Source of the DNA: an uncultured Lachnospiraceae bacterium | Lineage (GTDB): Bacteria > Bacillota > Clostridia > Lachnospirales > Lachnospiraceae | DNA: 12,759 nt | Reading direction: 5' to 3' | NCBI GenBank assembly: GCA_934394565.1 | Contig: CAKRQV010000032.1 | Location: 1 to 12,759, forward strand | Shown here: positions 1-4,663 of the stretch, one piece after another | Layout of the letters: every line of letters starts with the position of its first letter | Position numbering within the stretch: position 1 is the first letter of the stretch | Notes under the pieces: model-generated | Told to the model about the DNA's origin: nothing | Seen by the model: the letters and a program-made list of their open reading frames with translations, nothing else | Databases searched by the model: none | Position numbers and translations under genes: made by a program

Positions 1-72
1 GGGTGACAGGATTCGAACCTGCGACCTCCTGGTCCCAAACCAGGCGCTCTAGCCAAGCTGAGCCACACCCCG
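1..72 (-). tRNA. tRNA-Pro (anticodon TGG), 3' end cut by the window edge
   Basis: On the minus strand the sequence folds as a tRNA. The acceptor strand starts CGGGGTG, the D arm carries GCTCAGC..., and the anticodon stem CCTGG/CCAGG encloses the loop TTTGGGA, which gives anticodon TGG (proline). The T arm contains GGTTCGAATCC. The 3' acceptor strand reads ...CACCC at base 1, so the last acceptor base(s) and the discriminator lie outside the window. It has its own consensus promoter immediately upstream. No CCA can be judged because of the truncation. Confidence 0.96.
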
Positions 73-111
73 ATGTAGGCGTCCGCCCTATCTTTGCTCA
101 ACGCAAGAAGA

Positions 112-140
112 ATTATATTACGGATACGCCTGAATGTCAA
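112..140 (-). promoter_or_regulatory. Consensus sigma-A promoter of tRNA-Pro
   Basis: On the minus strand TTGACA (140-135) is followed by a 17-nt spacer and TATAAT (117-112), a perfect match to the vegetative consensus at the ideal spacing. Transcription would begin near base 105, about 33 nt before the mature tRNA 5' end. It sits just after the yfcE stop codon, and no terminator hairpin is visible between yfcE and the tRNA, so read-through from the upstream operon could also contribute. Confidence 0.9.
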
Positions 141-149
141 TAACTTTTT

Positions 150-629
150 TTATTTTATTTCAAAAATTTTTCCAGTCATATGTTCCGGGGTGATATCGAG
201 CAGAATATAGCTGGGTTTATGACTCATCTGACGTGGATATGTCAGGCTGCCAGGATTGCATAAAAGAATGCCGTCATGCCATGAAAGCTCCGGTACATGG
301 GTATGGCCAAAGCATACCAGATCTGCCCCATGGAGTCTTGCAGCAAGCAGTATCCCGTCATAGCTCATATTGACGCCTTGTCTGTGTCCATGCGTCATAA
401 ACAGATGATGACCGCCGAGATCAAATTCTGCGCTTGGTGGCAGATCTCCCGCATAATCACAGTTGCCTGCCACGATACAGCAGGGTCCCGGTGTTTTCCG
501 GCGGATATACTCTGCACGGCTGCCCACATCACCACAGTGCAGGATATAATCCACCGGCTGCACTTCGTTCCATATACGGTCAAAATTTTCATCACGGCCA
601 TGGGTATCGCTGATCACCAGTACCTTCAT
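150..629 (-). CDS. yfcE: YfcE/MJ0936-family metallophosphodiesterase
   Basis: 159 residues. This is a calcineurin-like metallophosphoesterase of the small YfcE/YsnB type, a cytosolic phosphodiesterase whose physiological substrate is not settled. The metal-binding motifs are in order: ISDTHG near residues 6-11 (D-x-H), HCGDVG at 31-36 (GD), GNCD at 55-58 (GNxD in place of GNH), MTHGHR at 78-83 and FGHTHVPE at 107-114 (GHTH). The length matches the family. Start ATG is preceded by a purine-rich GAAAGGA at suitable spacing. It is the third gene after the rlmL-like and rdgB genes, about 80 nt downstream of rdgB; this rdgB-yfcE pairing is common in clostridia. The stop codon lies in an A/T-rich stretch with no clear terminator. 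Confidence 0.93.
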   Translation of the reverse strand: MKVLVISDTHGRDENFDRIWNEVQPVDYILHCGDVGSRAEYIRRKTPGPCCIVAGNCDYAGDLPPSAEFDLGGHHLFMTHGHRQGVNMSYDGILLAARLHGADLVCFGHTHVPELSWHDGILLCNPGSLTYPRQMSHKPSYILLDITPEHMTGKIFEIK

Positions 630-709
630 TCTTTGTTCCTTTCCTCAGTCAATCGCTTTTTGCCTTGCTTTTCCCTGTTTTTTATCAGACGTTAAAAAAC
701 GGTTGGACA

Positions 710-1318
710 TTACATATGCGAAGCCTGTTTTTCCCGGATCAGTTCTTTGATTTTTTTAAGTGCTTTTCCCCTGTGACTGATCTCATTTTTCTGTTCAGGG
801 GAAAGATCGGCTGTCGTACAGCCATAGGCCGGCACATAAAAGATCGGATCATAACCAAAGCCGTTCTCTCCACTCTCTTCATAGCCGATGCAGCCCTCTA
901 TCGTCTCACGGACCACCGTATGTGTGCCATCTGGAAAAACAGCCGCCACTGCGCATACAAAGCGTGCGGTGCGCTTTTCCTCCGGCACACCAGCCAGTCT
1001 GTCGATAATATTCTGATTTTTAATACGATAGGATGTATTCTCTCCCATATACCGTGCGGAATAGATGCCCGGCTCTTTGTTCAGCGCATCCACTTCCAGG
1101 CCAGAATCATCGGCCAGCACGATATCCTGGCACTGAGATGCGATCGCTGAAGCCTTGATCACAGCATTTTCCTCAAAACTCTGTCCGTCCTCCACGATAT
1201 CCACCTCAATACCGGCCTCCTTCATAGAAACGATCTCAAGTCCCAGATCATCCATGATCTCATGGATTTCTCTCATTTTATTCTGGTTACCTGTGGCAAA
1301 TACGATTCTCATGGTCAT
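710..1318 (-). CDS. rdgB: XTP/dITP diphosphatase (RdgB/HAM1 family)
   Basis: 202 residues, normal family length. It hydrolyses non-canonical purine nucleoside triphosphates (dITP, XTP) to monophosphates, keeping them out of DNA and RNA; cytosolic dimer in characterised homologues. Visible motifs: FATGNQNKMREI near residues 7-18 (nucleotide-binding SxNxxK-like segment), LADDSGLEVDALN around 68-80 with the catalytic acidic residues, and GYDPIFYVP plus SHRGKAL near the C terminus. The gene overlaps the rlmL-like stop codon by 4 nt (ATGA), indicating translational coupling. AGGAGG lies 4 nt before this ATG and 10 nt before a second ATG at base 1312, which gives the usual family N terminus, so the true start could be either. 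Confidence 0.96.
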   Translation of the reverse strand: MTMRIVFATGNQNKMREIHEIMDDLGLEIVSMKEAGIEVDIVEDGQSFEENAVIKASAIASQCQDIVLADDSGLEVDALNKEPGIYSARYMGENTSYRIKNQNIIDRLAGVPEEKRTARFVCAVAAVFPDGTHTVVRETIEGCIGYEESGENGFGYDPIFYVPAYGCTTADLSPEQKNEISHRGKALKKIKELIREKQASHM

Positions 1319-2475
1319 CGCTCCTCCTGTATGTGTTTTTTGGGCGGTTTTGGTCCCATATACTGATAGAAATACGTTTTCATCATACCGTTGTAGATCT
1401 TTCGGTTTTTATCTGCCTTTCGGCCGATATATTTCTGGGTATCCTCATAGCTGGTGATCAGATACATCGACCAGGAATCCAGCGCACGGTATCTCTCTCC
1501 GATTGTTGTATACAGAGCCGGAAGCTCTGCTTTTTCGGAAATACGTTCGCCATAGGGCGGATTGCAGATGATAAAGCCATATTTTTTCGGATGATGCAGA
1601 TCATGGATATCCCTCTGCTGAAAATGGATCAGCCGATCTACACCGGCCAGTTTTGCATTGGCTCTGGCAGCTTTAATGACTTCAGGATCGATGTCATAAC
1701 CCTGGATATCCACTTCGATATCGGTATTGACCCGCTCTCTGGCCTCTTCAAAAGCATCATCAAAGCATTCCTTCGGAATCAGATCCGTCCACTGCTGAGC
1801 AAGGAATGTACGGTGCATTCCCGGTGCCATATCAGCTGCGATCATGGCTGCTTCGATCGGGAATGTACCACTGCCGCACATGGGATCGACTAAAATTCTG
1901 TCCTTATGCCACGGTGTCAACATGATCAGTGCGGCAGCCAGTGTTTCGGTGATCGGTGCTTTGGCTGTCATCTGGCGGTAACCACGCTTATGCAATGATA
2001 CGCCTGTAGTGTCCAGTCCCACGGTCACGATGTCATTCATCAGTGTGACACGTAACGGAAAGGAGGCACCGGTCTCCGGAAACCAGTCTTTTTTATATTC
2101 ATATTTCATCCGTTCTACCATGGCTTTTTTCATGATAGACTGGATATCGGAGGGGCTGAACAGTTTACTTTTGACGGAGTTTGCTTTGGCCACCCAGAAT
2201 TTGCCGTCTTCAGGAATATACTCTTCCCATGGGAGGGCTTTTGTCTGCTCGAAGAGTTCTTCGAAGGTGGTTGCTTTAAATTCTCCTATTTTGATCAGAA
2301 TACGTTCTGTTGTCCGCAGGAAAATATTGGCATAGGCAACGGCTTCTTCGTCTCCGATGAAGGTGACTTTGCCGTTTTCTACGGAGGATACTTCGTATCC
2401 GAGGTCTATGATTTCTCTTTTTAAAACCGCTTCCAGACCGAAATGGCAGGGAGCGATCAGTTCCCATTGTCTCAT
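1315..2475 (-). CDS. rlmL: THUMP-domain class I SAM-dependent RNA methyltransferase (RlmL/YpsC-like)
   Basis: 386 residues. Predicted N2-guanine RNA methyltransferase, probably acting on 23S rRNA like the N-terminal half of E. coli RlmL; the stand-alone Gram-positive form is called YpsC. A THUMP region occupies roughly residues 45-150. The Rossmann methyltransferase domain follows with DPMCGSGTFPIEAA (about 197-210, SAM-binding motif I), GYDIDP (about 259) and the catalytic NPPYGERI (about 305). I start at ATG 2475, not at a longer in-frame ATG at 2538, because AAAGGAG sits at the right distance, homology begins there, and the longer form would extend through the promoter. First gene of the rlmL-rdgB-yfcE operon, with a 4-nt overlap to rdgB. 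The exact modified nucleotide is inferred only. Confidence 0.93.
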   Translation of the reverse strand: MRQWELIAPCHFGLEAVLKREIIDLGYEVSSVENGKVTFIGDEEAVAYANIFLRTTERILIKIGEFKATTFEELFEQTKALPWEEYIPEDGKFWVAKANSVKSKLFSPSDIQSIMKKAMVERMKYEYKKDWFPETGASFPLRVTLMNDIVTVGLDTTGVSLHKRGYRQMTAKAPITETLAAALIMLTPWHKDRILVDPMCGSGTFPIEAAMIAADMAPGMHRTFLAQQWTDLIPKECFDDAFEEARERVNTDIEVDIQGYDIDPEVIKAARANAKLAGVDRLIHFQQRDIHDLHHPKKYGFIICNPPYGERISEKAELPALYTTIGERYRALDSWSMYLITSYEDTQKYIGRKADKNRKIYNGMMKTYFYQYMGPKPPKKHIQEER

Positions 2476-2502
2476 ATGTGTTCTCCTTTTGGTGGTATTC
2501 TC

Positions 2503-2531
2503 ATTGTACCTGTCAGTCTCTCCTGCGTCAA
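2503..2531 (-). promoter_or_regulatory. Promoter of the rlmL-rdgB-yfcE operon
   Basis: On the minus strand TTGACG (2531-2526), a 17-nt spacer and TACAAT (2508-2503) form a near-consensus vegetative promoter. The expected start is near base 2496, about 20 nt before the chosen rlmL ATG, just long enough to hold its AAAGGAG site. It lies between the rhodanese gene stop and rlmL. Confidence 0.8.
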
Positions 2532-2550
2532 GGAACAAAAGTATTGCACA

Positions 2551-2850
2551 TTAGCCGTTGTATCGCATCCATGCATCAAGACCGCCCTGCAAAGTAGCCA
2601 CCCTGTAGCCATGTTCCGCCAGAAACATGGCAGCGGCGGTGCTGCGGATGCCCTGCTCGCAGTAGAGAACGAGTCTTTTTCTTCTATATAATACGATTTT
2701 TCTCAGATGTTCGTAGGGAATGTTTATGGCATTGGGGATATGGGATTGTCTGTATTCTTCGGGGGAGCGCAGGTCTATCAGAATTGTGTTCGGATCATGG
2801 GGCATTTGATTCCACTGTTCGGGGGTGATGACTTGTACGGAAACCTTCAT
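2551..2850 (-). CDS. Single-domain rhodanese-like protein
   Basis: 99 residues, the usual length of a stand-alone rhodanese fold (GlpE/PspE size). Visible family features are DLRSPEEYRQSHIPNAINIP (about residues 26-45, the CH2A-like segment) and the active-site loop CEQGIR starting at the catalytic Cys in VLYCEQGIRS, then LQGGLDAW near the C terminus. Such proteins carry a persulfide on the Cys and act as sulfurtransferases or sulfur carriers; the substrate here is unknown. AAAGGA precedes the ATG at good spacing. No signal peptide is seen, so it is probably cytosolic. It lies upstream of the rlmL operon on the same strand, but a separate promoter follows it, so it is probably its own unit. 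Confidence 0.92.
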   Translation of the reverse strand: MKVSVQVITPEQWNQMPHDPNTILIDLRSPEEYRQSHIPNAINIPYEHLRKIVLYRRKRLVLYCEQGIRSTAAAMFLAEHGYRVATLQGGLDAWMRYNG

Positions 2851-2976
2851 GTGAAATGTCCTTTTTTATTATGGTATGCCTGATGGATGGTAACAGTGAA
2901 AAAAGGGCTGGATCTCAGAGGGGCTTTGGGAATATCGCTGCCGCTTCCTTCGTCCGTGCCTCTTTAAATGCAAAGA

Positions 2977-3009
2977 GAAACAGCCGATAGGGGAGCTATC
3001 GACTGTTTC
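2977..3009 (-). repeat. 14-bp inverted repeat / hairpin
   Basis: GAAACAGCCGATAG (2977-2990), a 5-nt loop, and CTATCGACTGTTTC (2996-3009) pair over 14 positions with one mismatch that becomes a G-U pair in one of the two transcripts. On the minus strand the hairpin is followed by TCTTT, so it could act as a weak terminator for transcription running toward the rhodanese gene. It could equally be a protein-binding palindrome. Confidence 0.7.
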
Positions 3010-3023
3010 GAGGGGAGTATAAA

Positions 3024-3045
3024 AATTAATAAGGGGTTATTAATT
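3024..3045. repeat. Perfect 9-bp A/T-rich inverted repeat
   Basis: AATTAATAA and TTATTAATT flank a GGGG centre, giving a perfect inverted repeat only 14 bp from the previous one. On the minus strand the second arm runs into TTTTT. The A/T-rich stem is weak as an RNA hairpin, so an operator for an unknown regulator is as plausible as a terminator. Confidence 0.55.
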
Positions 3046-3127
3046 GTAAAAAAAATACTTTGAAAGTAAGTTTCTTTTTACAATCAAGATTATATAACAT
3101 ATTCAGGAAAAAAGCAACCACAATTAT

Positions 3128-3156
3128 GCATATTGCTCTCTATTTTTGGCATACTA
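3128..3156 (+). promoter_or_regulatory. Candidate forespore sigma-G promoter of the small Asn/Ser-rich protein gene
   Basis: GCATA (3128-3132), a 17-nt spacer and CATACTA (3150-3156) match the Bacillus sigma-G consensus GHATR-N17/18-CATNHTA at every fixed position. The start would be near 3163, leaving about 33 nt to the ATG with a TGGAGG site in between. No good vegetative promoter is seen at this distance. The motif is short, so a chance match is possible. Confidence 0.45.
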
Positions 3157-3195
3157 ATCCCGTAATCACAAAAAACTTCATTTCTGGAGGTAATT

Positions 3196-3381
3196 ATGAG
3201 CAAAAATTACAGCAACAACACGAACACAACCAACCATACAACATCTTCCGAAGACCGTTTCAGTTCTTCCAAAAACTGTGGCACCAAAAACAGCCAGAAC
3301 AAGAACTGCAAAAACAAATCCACCCAGAGCAAGACCAGCCAGTCTTACAGCCTGCGTGAAACCAGAGACGATCTGGACTGA
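3196..3381 (+). CDS. Small Asn/Ser/Thr/Lys-rich protein, possibly spore-associated
   Basis: 61 residues of low complexity: strongly enriched in Asn, Ser, Thr and Lys, with two Cys (in KNCG and KNCK), no membrane segment and no signal peptide. It ends with a more ordinary segment, YSLRETRDDLD. TGGAGG lies 5 nt before the ATG, a good ribosome binding site. I do not recognise a named family; small Asn/Lys/Ser-rich proteins like this are frequent in spore-forming clostridia, and the candidate sigma-G promoter upstream suggests forespore expression, as for small acid-soluble spore proteins. The spore role is inference. The reverse strand here also stays open, but without a ribosome binding site or recognisable domain, so I treat that as a shadow. 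Confidence 0.72.
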   Translation: MSKNYSNNTNTTNHTTSSEDRFSSSKNCGTKNSQNKNCKNKSTQSKTSQSYSLRETRDDLD

Positions 3382-3420
3382 TTTTTGGCATGAGTATGTG
3401 GTGGTCAGTTCTCTTGCCAT

Positions 3421-3488
3421 ACTGTCCGCCAGACATTTCAGCCACCGGCTCCGCAAGAGCCGGTTACATATCTGACAGTTATTTTTCT
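3421..3488 (+). terminator. Composite hairpin, probable terminator of the small-protein gene
   Basis: A perfect 8-bp stem ACCGGCTC/GAGCCGGT (3444-3451 and 3457-3464) with loop CGCAA is nested inside an outer stem ACTGTC/GACAGT (3421-3426 and 3474-3479), followed by TATTTTT. The inner hairpin itself lacks an adjacent U-tract; the outer stem places one directly after the structure. Position about 40 nt past the small gene fits a terminator. Confidence 0.55.
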
Positions 3489-3605
3489 CCCTCTATCTCT
3501 TTTGCACATGCCATACTTTCGCAGCAGCTTTTCATACATCAAAAATTTCAATTTTTCTTTGCACCTGAAGCAAAATATTTTTTTAAAAGTTTTTCAAAAA
3601 AAGTG

Positions 3606-3634
3606 TTGACAATTCCCAGTCACAGGAGTAATAT
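3606..3634 (+). promoter_or_regulatory. Strong promoter of tRNA-Arg
   Basis: TTGACA (3606-3611), a 17-nt spacer and TAATAT (3629-3634) give a near-perfect vegetative promoter. Transcription would start near 3641, about 32 nt before the mature tRNA. Confidence 0.88.
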
Positions 3635-3672
3635 ATCCATGTTGCTTGAAACGAGCAAGTCGAAAGCAATAT

Positions 3673-3746
3673 GTGCGTGTAGCTCAGCTGGATAGAGCAC
3701 TTGGCTACGGACCAAGGTGTCGGGAGTTCGAATCTTCTCACGCACG
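3673..3746 (+). tRNA. tRNA-Arg (anticodon ACG)
   Basis: Acceptor arms GTGCGTG and CACGCAC pair fully over 7 bp, followed by discriminator G. The D arm contains AGCTCAGCTGGATAGAGC, the anticodon stem CTTGG/CCAAG encloses CTACGGA (anticodon ACG at 3707-3709; the A is expected to become inosine), and the T arm has GAGTTCGAATCTTC. CCA is not encoded. It is transcribed alone between its own promoter and terminator. Confidence 0.97.
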
Positions 3747-3754
3747 TTTCAGAT

Positions 3755-3800
3755 AAAACCGAAAGCTTTGTGAATGCAAAGTTTTCGGTTTTTTGTTTTT
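3755..3800 (+). terminator. Rho-independent terminator of tRNA-Arg
   Basis: AAAACCGAAAGCTTTG (3755-3770) pairs with CAAAGTTTTCGGTTTT (3777-3792) across a 6-nt loop with one G-U pair, followed by TTGTTTTTC. It is a classic intrinsic terminator 8 nt after the tRNA. Confidence 0.9.
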
Positions 3801-3939
3801 CAAAAGACCATCTTGACTTTAATGAAACGGCCTTCCCTATTTACATTTCCAAATTGTGACAATGTTTTTAGCTTTACCTGCCAAGTCTGCTGTCTGCAAA
3901 CCTTACCTTATACCAAAAAAAGATATCTATGGCATTCTC

Positions 3940-3981
3940 TTGAACATATGTTTGCTATATGATATATTGTAATTGTATAAT
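3940..3981 (+). promoter_or_regulatory. Promoter(s) of the small toxin mRNA
   Basis: TTGAAC (3940-3945), 17 nt, TATATT (3963-3968) is one good candidate. TTGCTA (3952-3957), 18 nt, TATAAT (3976-3981) is a second with a perfect -10. Either gives an mRNA beginning near 3975-3988 and, if it ends at the terminator near 4271, about 285-297 nt long, a size typical of BsrG/BsrE-type toxin mRNAs. Confidence 0.7.
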
Positions 3982-4016
3982 TCAAAGGAAAGCAGGATGT
4001 GATTTTCCGATAATCA

Positions 4017-4049
4017 GATGCCCTCAAGATTTCAAAGGAGGGATGCCCT
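4017..4049 (+). promoter_or_regulatory. Shine-Dalgarno region with direct repeats and self-complementarity
   Basis: GATGCCCT occurs at 4017-4024 and again at 4042-4049, bracketing the AGGAGG (4036-4041) of the toxin gene. CCCTC (4021-4025) can pair with GAGGG (4038-4042), covering the ribosome binding site. In addition GGGATGC (4040-4046) is fully complementary to GCATCCC (4137-4143) just after the toxin stop codon, allowing a 5'-3' long-range closure. Such SD masking and repeats are known from Fst- and Bsr-type type I toxin mRNAs. Confidence 0.6.
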
Positions 4050-4136
4050 ATGAACACAATGGAAGTCTTAACTCTGTTGCTTGTTGTATTTGCGGCTTTA
4101 TCGTACATAGACGATCATTTTGATAAAAAGAAATAA
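4050..4136 (+). CDS. BsrE-like type I toxin peptide (28 residues)
   Basis: The peptide begins MNTMEVLTLLLVVFAAL and ends SYIDDHFDKKK. It is one hydrophobic membrane segment (about residues 6-20) followed by a charged, Lys-ended tail. From memory this resembles Bacillus subtilis BsrE (hydrophobic core, then a TYIE-like tail) and the holin-like toxin family, which insert in the cytoplasmic membrane and are silenced by antisense RNA. AGGAGG lies 8 nt before the ATG, an excellent site, and a good promoter lies upstream. The stop codon is embedded in a perfect 12-bp inverted repeat that serves as terminator of a convergent antisense RNA. No other gene accompanies it. Toxicity is inferred from family resemblance and architecture, not shown by sequence. 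Confidence 0.8.
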   Translation: MNTMEVLTLLLVVFAALSYIDDHFDKKK

Positions 4137-4172
4137 GCATCCCATTCCGTCCAAAGTCTAGGATGCTTATTT
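4122..4172 (-). terminator. Terminator of the antisense RNA, overlapping the toxin stop codon
   Basis: AAATAAGCATCC (4131-4142) and GGATGCTTATTT (4161-4172) are perfect 12-bp complements with an 18-nt loop. On the minus strand the hairpin is followed by TTTCTTTTTATC, a good U-tract; on the plus strand the following bases are not a U-tract, so it chiefly stops the antisense transcript. Confidence 0.75.
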
Positions 4173-4225
4173 CAAAGTAAATTCTTTCTGAGGGCAAATC
4201 GGATATCACGTCCGATTCACTTTCT
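4122..4225 (-). ncRNA. Putative antisense antitoxin RNA overlapping the toxin 3' end
   Basis: A minus-strand transcript of about 100 nt is predicted from a TTGCAA-N17-TATAAT promoter (start near 4225) to a hairpin with U-tract ending near 4122. It would contain a first hairpin AATCGGA/TCCGATT (4217-4197) and then the 12-bp terminator stem (4172-4131). It is complementary to the toxin mRNA 3' untranslated region and the last few codons, the same arrangement as RatA, SR4 and SR5 in B. subtilis. No open frame or ribosome site is present in it. Confidence 0.7.
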
Positions 4226-4231
4226 GATTAG

Positions 4232-4260
4232 ATTATACACGGGGACACTTGTTTTTGCAA
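4232..4260 (-). promoter_or_regulatory. Promoter of the antisense antitoxin RNA
   Basis: On the minus strand TTGCAA (4260-4255), a 17-nt spacer and a perfect TATAAT (4237-4232). The -35 lies within the right half of the toxin mRNA terminator hairpin (loop and stem), so the two signals share bases. Start expected near 4225. Confidence 0.75.
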
Positions 4261-4271
4261 GTGTCCTTTTT
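4243..4271 (+). terminator. Terminator of the toxin mRNA
   Basis: GGACACTTG (4243-4251) and CAAGTGTCC (4258-4266) form a perfect 9-bp stem with a T-rich 6-nt loop, followed directly by TTTTT. It gives the toxin mRNA a 3' untranslated region of about 135 nt covering the whole antisense RNA. Confidence 0.85.
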
Positions 4272-4464
4272 CTGTCTTACCTTTTATTTCTACTGTTCGG
4301 AGATTAGCAAATATGGCCTGTTCCAACAAAACCAGAGGAATATTTTTTGCTTCCAGACCAATGGTTGCCTTAGAGCAAAGGCCATAGCCCATCACGATAT
4401 AATCCGACTTTTTGCGTATTATCCGCCGTTCTATCAGGTTTTCCACTCGTTCCAGTTCCTCCTA

Positions 4465-4663
4465 TTCATGCATTTTCATTATAGCAAGCATTTTTTCTGT
4501 CTACATTTCAATATAAAACTGATTCACCAAGCTTTTTTCATATATATGGTGATCAAAAAGCCTTGCTGACAACACCTTTCAAAACTGTTGTCAGCAAGGC
4601 TTCTTCCGCTTTCTCCATCCACTAATCCAACGGATTATCCCTTATCTCTTCCAACCATGCTCT
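4465..4663. other. Gene-free stretch with the operon terminator
   Basis: Nothing coding is seen here. A/T-rich sequence precedes the long terminator hairpin of the sugar operon at 4558-4602, and the remaining bases up to the ATPase stop codon carry no recognisable signal. Confidence 0.6.
4551..4602 (-). terminator. Terminator of the sugar-utilisation operon
   Basis: AAGCCTTGCTGACAACA (4558-4574) and TGTTGTCAGCAAGGCTT (4586-4602) are perfect 17-bp complements with an 11-nt loop. On the minus strand the stem runs into a TTTTT tract then GATC. It lies about 60 nt after the ATPase stop codon and closes the six-gene operon. Confidence 0.92.

Larger units (their letters stand above)
2851..3195. 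other. Gene-free stretch between divergent rhodanese and small-protein genes
   Basis: No convincing coding sequence is seen on either strand. It holds a 14-bp inverted repeat, a 9-bp inverted repeat and a candidate sporulation-type promoter, annotated separately. A weak -10-like CATAAT lies at 2873-2868 on the minus strand upstream of the rhodanese gene, without a convincing -35. Confidence 0.6.
3382..3672 (+). other. A/T-rich intergenic stretch before tRNA-Arg
   Basis: No coding sequence is supported. It holds a hairpin at 3444-3464 within a longer foldable segment and, at its end, the strong tRNA-Arg promoter. The 3480-3605 part is T- and A-rich without clear signals. Confidence 0.6.
3801..4049 (+). 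other. Leader and upstream region of the small toxin gene
   Basis: From 3801 to about 3939 I see no gene or clear signal. From 3940 it carries the toxin promoter(s) and a leader of roughly 60-75 nt before the toxin ATG. In the leader, AAAGGA (3984-3989) precedes a start-stop ATGTGA (3997-4002) at ribosome-binding spacing. Confidence 0.55.
4228..4461 (-). pseudogene. Decayed fragment of a DUF1638-family gene
   Basis: An open stretch from just after an in-frame TAG (4464-4462) encodes EELERVENLIERRI... then SDYIVMGYGLCSKATIGLEA and NIPLVL before losing similarity and ending at 4228. The segment DyIvmGYGLC...GL.a..iPLV is, from memory, the hallmark of DUF1638 proteins (normally about 200 or more residues, continuing with PRxHDC). 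Here the N-terminal part is missing, the reading frame has a premature TAG, and the PRxHDC segment is absent, so it is most likely a remnant. A GTG at 4446 with AGGAGG 11 nt before it could start a 72-residue peptide, but I doubt it is functional. DUF1638 genes are known next to UroD-like/corrinoid methyltransferase genes, and a UroD-like gene lies in this same window. Confidence 0.55.

Noticed and set aside
665..1150. 161-residue plus-strand frame opposite rdgB
   Set aside because: Antisense shadow of rdgB with no family features.
1315..2538. Longer methyltransferase starting at ATG 2538
   Set aside because: It would read through the TTGACG/TACAAT promoter; the ATG at 2475 has the SD and begins the family homology.
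3178..3456. 92-residue minus-strand frame opposite the small Asn/Ser-rich gene
   Set aside because: No SD or domain; the Val/Phe richness is the complement of AAC/AAA-rich coding sequence.
3673..3800. tRNA-Arg as an integration site with attL/attR
   Set aside because: The 3' end of the tRNA is not seen repeated elsewhere in the window and no integrase gene is present.
3908..4108. 66-residue minus-strand frame opposite the toxin gene
   Set aside because: No SD, no family resemblance, and it crosses the toxin promoter and leader.
4249..4569. 106-residue plus-strand frame, Phe-rich
   Set aside because: It starts in the toxin terminator, lacks an SD, and runs through the DUF1638 remnant; composition reflects A/T-rich DNA.
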